Assembly (NCBI RefSeq): GCF_014197105.1
Contig: NZ_JACIEV010000001.1
Coordinates: forward strand, 598,755-662,754
Length of the DNA stretch: 64,000 bases
DNA from: Sphingomonas jinjuensis
GTDB lineage: Bacteria > Pseudomonadota > Alphaproteobacteria > Sphingomonadales > Sphingomonadaceae
Reading direction: 5' to 3'
In this document: piece after piece, positions 62,454-64,000 of the stretch
How the letters are laid out: every line of letters starts with the position of its first letter
Position numbering within the stretch: the stretch's first letter is position 1
The notes under the pieces: generated by a model
Told to the model about the DNA's origin: nothing
The model's input: only the letters and a program-made list of their open reading frames with translations
The model's database searches: none
Position numbers and translations under genes: made by a program

Positions 62454-62488
62454 CGATATATCTCCCCGGGGGGACCCATATCGTTGAA
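62449..62488. promoter_or_regulatory. 40-bp dyad over the start of the helicase-DarT-ARH operon
   Basis: Perfect 11-bp arms TTCAACGATAT (62449-62459) and ATATCGTTGAA (62478-62488) flank a centre with CCCCGGGG. The ribosome-binding site GGGGAG is in the centre and the TTG start is inside the left arm. It can act as an operator, or as an RNA hairpin that hides the start. Confidence 0.65.
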
Positions 62489-62527
62489 CCGCATGGAATG
62501 CGAGAGTGCGACTGATTCAGCGTGGCG

Positions 62528-62830
62528 CTAGGCATGCGAACTCTCACTCACCCTCAGGGGACCCCGCAGTGAGCCAGCAGTGTCCCCTCTTGGTTCGCAG
62601 GCATGGAGCGCCGAGCCATCATCTAGGTGGGCGTAGCGGGAGGTGGACTCGGCTTTAGCATGCCCCAATAATTTGCCGATCATGGGGAGCGTCTCCGAGC
62701 GACGCGCGGCGAAGCTCGCGAAGCTGTGGCGTAGATCATGCAGGCGCACGCCGGGCAGGGCCGCGTCGGTCCGGATCGCTCGCCAGAAGCCATCCAATGC
62801 CCCCCCGGCTCTGCGCCTGAAGTTGGAACA
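62528..62830 (-). pseudogene. Tyrosine recombinase remnant (C-terminal part)
   Basis: About 85 residues match the C-terminal catalytic part of a phage-type integrase: GFWRAIRTDAALPGVRLHDLRHSFAS, LPMIGKLLGHAKAESTSRYAHL, taken as separate motifs. They include the R of HDLRH, the LLGH motif and the catalytic Tyr in RYAHL. The N-terminal two thirds are missing. The frame runs upstream into unrelated DNA that belongs to the IS110 element. It was probably the integrase of the island that carries the defence operon, cut off by the IS insertion. Confidence 0.75.
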
Positions 62831-62886
62831 CTCGAGCGGCTGGTTTGCCCCCCCCCTGTCTGATGCGATGATGGTATGAAGAGGTT

Positions 62887-62949
62887 GCGGAAGGGAGCCC
62901 GTCCCCCCCGAGGGTCTGGAGCCCGATAGGGAGCAAGGGTCCCTTCCGC
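62887..62949 (+). ncRNA. Possible bridge RNA region of the IS110 element
   Basis: A perfect 10-bp stem GCGGAAGGGA (62887-62896) and TCCCTTCCGC (62940-62949) encloses 43 bases in the non-coding end upstream of the transposase. IS110 elements are known to encode a bridge RNA in this position that pairs with target and donor DNA. The exact ends and loops cannot be set from one copy. Confidence 0.45.
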
Positions 62950-63017
62950 GTTGGTCACAACCCTGAACAGTTGCTTGGGACTGCTGATCCCGCACGACAT
63001 GGACAGGAGCCTATACC

Positions 63018-63632
63018 ATGCCACAAGCCGTCATCGGCTGCGACCTTTCACGTGCCGTCATCGACATTTGCGAGCTGCCATCAGGTCGGATCGGGCAGAT
63101 CGCCAATACACCCGATGCCATCGCCGCATGGCTCGACATGCTCGATCACGACATCCGCCTCGTCTTCGAGGCCACCAGCGGCTGCGACGGCGACCTGATC
63201 GCCGCGCTGGCGACACGCGGCCATCCCTTCTCGCTCGTCCATCCGCGTCAGGCCCGCGAGTTCGCCAGAGCCACCGGCACGCTGGCCAAGACCGACCGCG
63301 TCGATGCCCGCGTGCTCGCGCAGATGGGCGCCGCGCTCGACCTGCCCGCTACCATCCCGCTCAGCCCGGCCCGTTCGCGCTTGGCCGATTTCCTGCGTCG
63401 TCGCAGGCAGTTGGTCGACATGCGCAAGGCCGAAAAACTGCATCGCCACAGCGCCGGTGAGCCCGAAATCGCACAAGCCATCGAGGCCATGATCACGCTG
63501 CTCGGCCAGCAGATCGCCGAGCTCGACCGACAGATCGCAGGCTTCATCGCCCAGGATCAGGCCCTGTCCGAACAGGCCCGGCTCCTGACCGCCGTTCCCG
63601 GTATCGGACCCACCGTCCTGGCCACCCTGTGA
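63018..63632 (+). pseudogene. IS110-family transposase, 3' truncated
   Basis: 204 residues of an enzyme that is usually well over 300. The N-terminal DEDD-type RuvC-like domain is present (VIGCDLSRAVIDIC, VFEATSGCDGD, KTDRVDARVLA). The coiled region follows, and the frame stops within the C-terminal domain start (GIGPTVLATL), where family members continue. The stop codon is created by the left end of an IS3-family element (TGAGCTGCCCCC). The catalytic serine of the C-terminal domain is missing, so this copy is inactive unless the piece beyond the window is rejoined. Confidence 0.88.
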
Positions 63633-63692
63633 GCTGCCCCCTTCTGAGTGGTCCATCGACTATGACAGTCTGGATCAAGGAAGGGACGACGA

Positions 63693-63971
63693 ATGCCTTC
63701 GAAGAAGCACAAGCCCGAGGAGATCATCGGCAAGCTGCGTGAAGTGGAGATCATGCTGGGCCAAGGCGGCACGACCGCCGAGGCATGTCGGCGGATCGCA
63801 GTCAGCGAGCAGACCTACTATCGCTGGCGCAAGGAGTATGGTGGCCTGAAGACGGATCAGGCACGGCGGATGAAGGACCTGGAGAAAGAGAACCTGCGGC
63901 TGCGCCGCGCGATCTCCGACCTGACATTGGACAAGCTCATCCTGCAGGAGGCGGCACGGGGAAACTTCTGA
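63693..63971 (+). CDS. IS3-family transposase OrfA
   Basis: A 92-residue OrfA. A helix-turn-helix (EEIIGKLREVEIMLGQGGTTAEACRRIAVSEQTYYRWRKEY, as separate motifs) is followed by a leucine-zipper region (MKDLEKENLRLRRAISDLTLDKLILQEAA). In IS3 elements OrfA binds the ends and is joined to OrfB by a -1 frameshift to make the full transposase. Confidence 0.92.
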   Translation: MPSKKHKPEEIIGKLREVEIMLGQGGTTAEACRRIAVSEQTYYRWRKEYGGLKTDQARRMKDLEKENLRLRRAISDLTLDKLILQEAARGNF

Positions 63972-64000
63972 GCCCCGCGCGGCGCCGGCGCTGCATCGAC
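63965..64000 (+). CDS. IS3-family transposase OrfB, 5' fragment
   Basis: In the -1 frame relative to orfA the sequence reads LLSPARRRRCID up to the window edge, which is the usual entry into OrfB (the integrase-core subunit). Only 12 codons are visible. Confidence 0.6.

Larger units (their letters stand above)
62850..63632 (+). mobile_element. IS110-family element, truncated
   Basis: The left non-coding end (about 62850-63017) and the first two thirds of the transposase are present. The left border is uncertain. The element is cut at about 63630 by an IS3-family element, so the rest of the transposase should lie beyond the window. It in turn interrupts the integrase gene on the other strand. 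Confidence 0.65.
63630..64000 (+). mobile_element. IS3-family insertion sequence, left part
   Basis: It starts with TGAGCTGCCCCCTT, a left end of IS3-family type, directly after the broken IS110 frame. It contains orfA and the first codons of orfB and runs off the window. The right end and target duplication cannot be seen. Confidence 0.75.

Noticed and set aside
1..64000. CRISPR arrays, rRNA genes or replication origin
   Set aside because: No regularly spaced direct repeats with unique spacers, no rRNA sequence and no DnaA-box cluster were seen.

Overview
The window is GC-rich chromosomal DNA of a Sphingomonas-like alphaproteobacterium (inferred, not proven). The signs are a SciP/DUF1153 cell-cycle regulator, an Mla lipid-transport operon with a fused STAS domain, a TonB-dependent receptor next to catabolic genes, DUF1489, and several families of short palindromic intergenic repeats of the kind common in sphingomonads.

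Region 1 (1-30.9 kb) is mostly core genome. It holds three tandem GIN/DUF2807 envelope proteins, DUF1489, the magnesium channel MgtE, a cyclophilin, a LysR regulator, a Cdc48/VAT-like double AAA ATPase, an ABM protein coupled to an MFS exporter, a PmtA-like methyltransferase, the Ku-LigD end-joining pair, PdxH, a CDF metal exporter, a PhzF-like isomerase, MnmA, SciP, a GlsB/YeaQ protein, a SIMPL protein, an RND efflux pair, DUF445, an MlaE-MlaF-MlaD-lipoprotein operon, a secreted cyclophilin and tRNA-Ser(GGA).

Region 2 (about 31-39.6 kb) is a mobile patch beside that tRNA. It carries a candidate structured RNA in front of a ParB-like/DNA methyltransferase, a DUF5681 protein and an orphan terminase large subunit. 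It then has a pair of small secreted proteins facing an XRE regulator, and a tightly coupled DUF3489-DUF2924-serine recombinase operon. There are no capsid, portal or tail genes.

Region 3 (39.6-58.3 kb) looks like an uptake and catabolism cluster for an amine, omega-amino acid or related compound. It has a TonB receptor, two LysR regulators, MmsA, GabD, GabT, a secreted amidohydrolase, a polar-amino-acid-type ABC transporter, a cupin coupled to an FAD amine-oxidase-like enzyme, a quinohemoprotein dehydrogenase and an MHS-type MFS permease.

Region 4 (58.6-62.5 kb) is the most interesting part. It is an AT-richer operon with two 4-bp ATGA overlaps, encoding a UvrD-like helicase, a DarT-like (DUF4433) ADP-ribosyltransferase and an ADP-ribosylglycohydrolase. 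A 40-bp dyad covers the ribosome-binding site and TTG start of the first gene. It looks like a three-part ADP-ribosylation defence or toxin-antitoxin module with a DraG/ARH-type eraser in place of the DarG macrodomain.

Region 5 (62.5-64 kb) is nested mobile DNA: a tyrosine recombinase remnant, a truncated IS110-family element with a possible bridge-RNA region, and an IS3-family element inserted into the IS110 transposase gene and running off the window.
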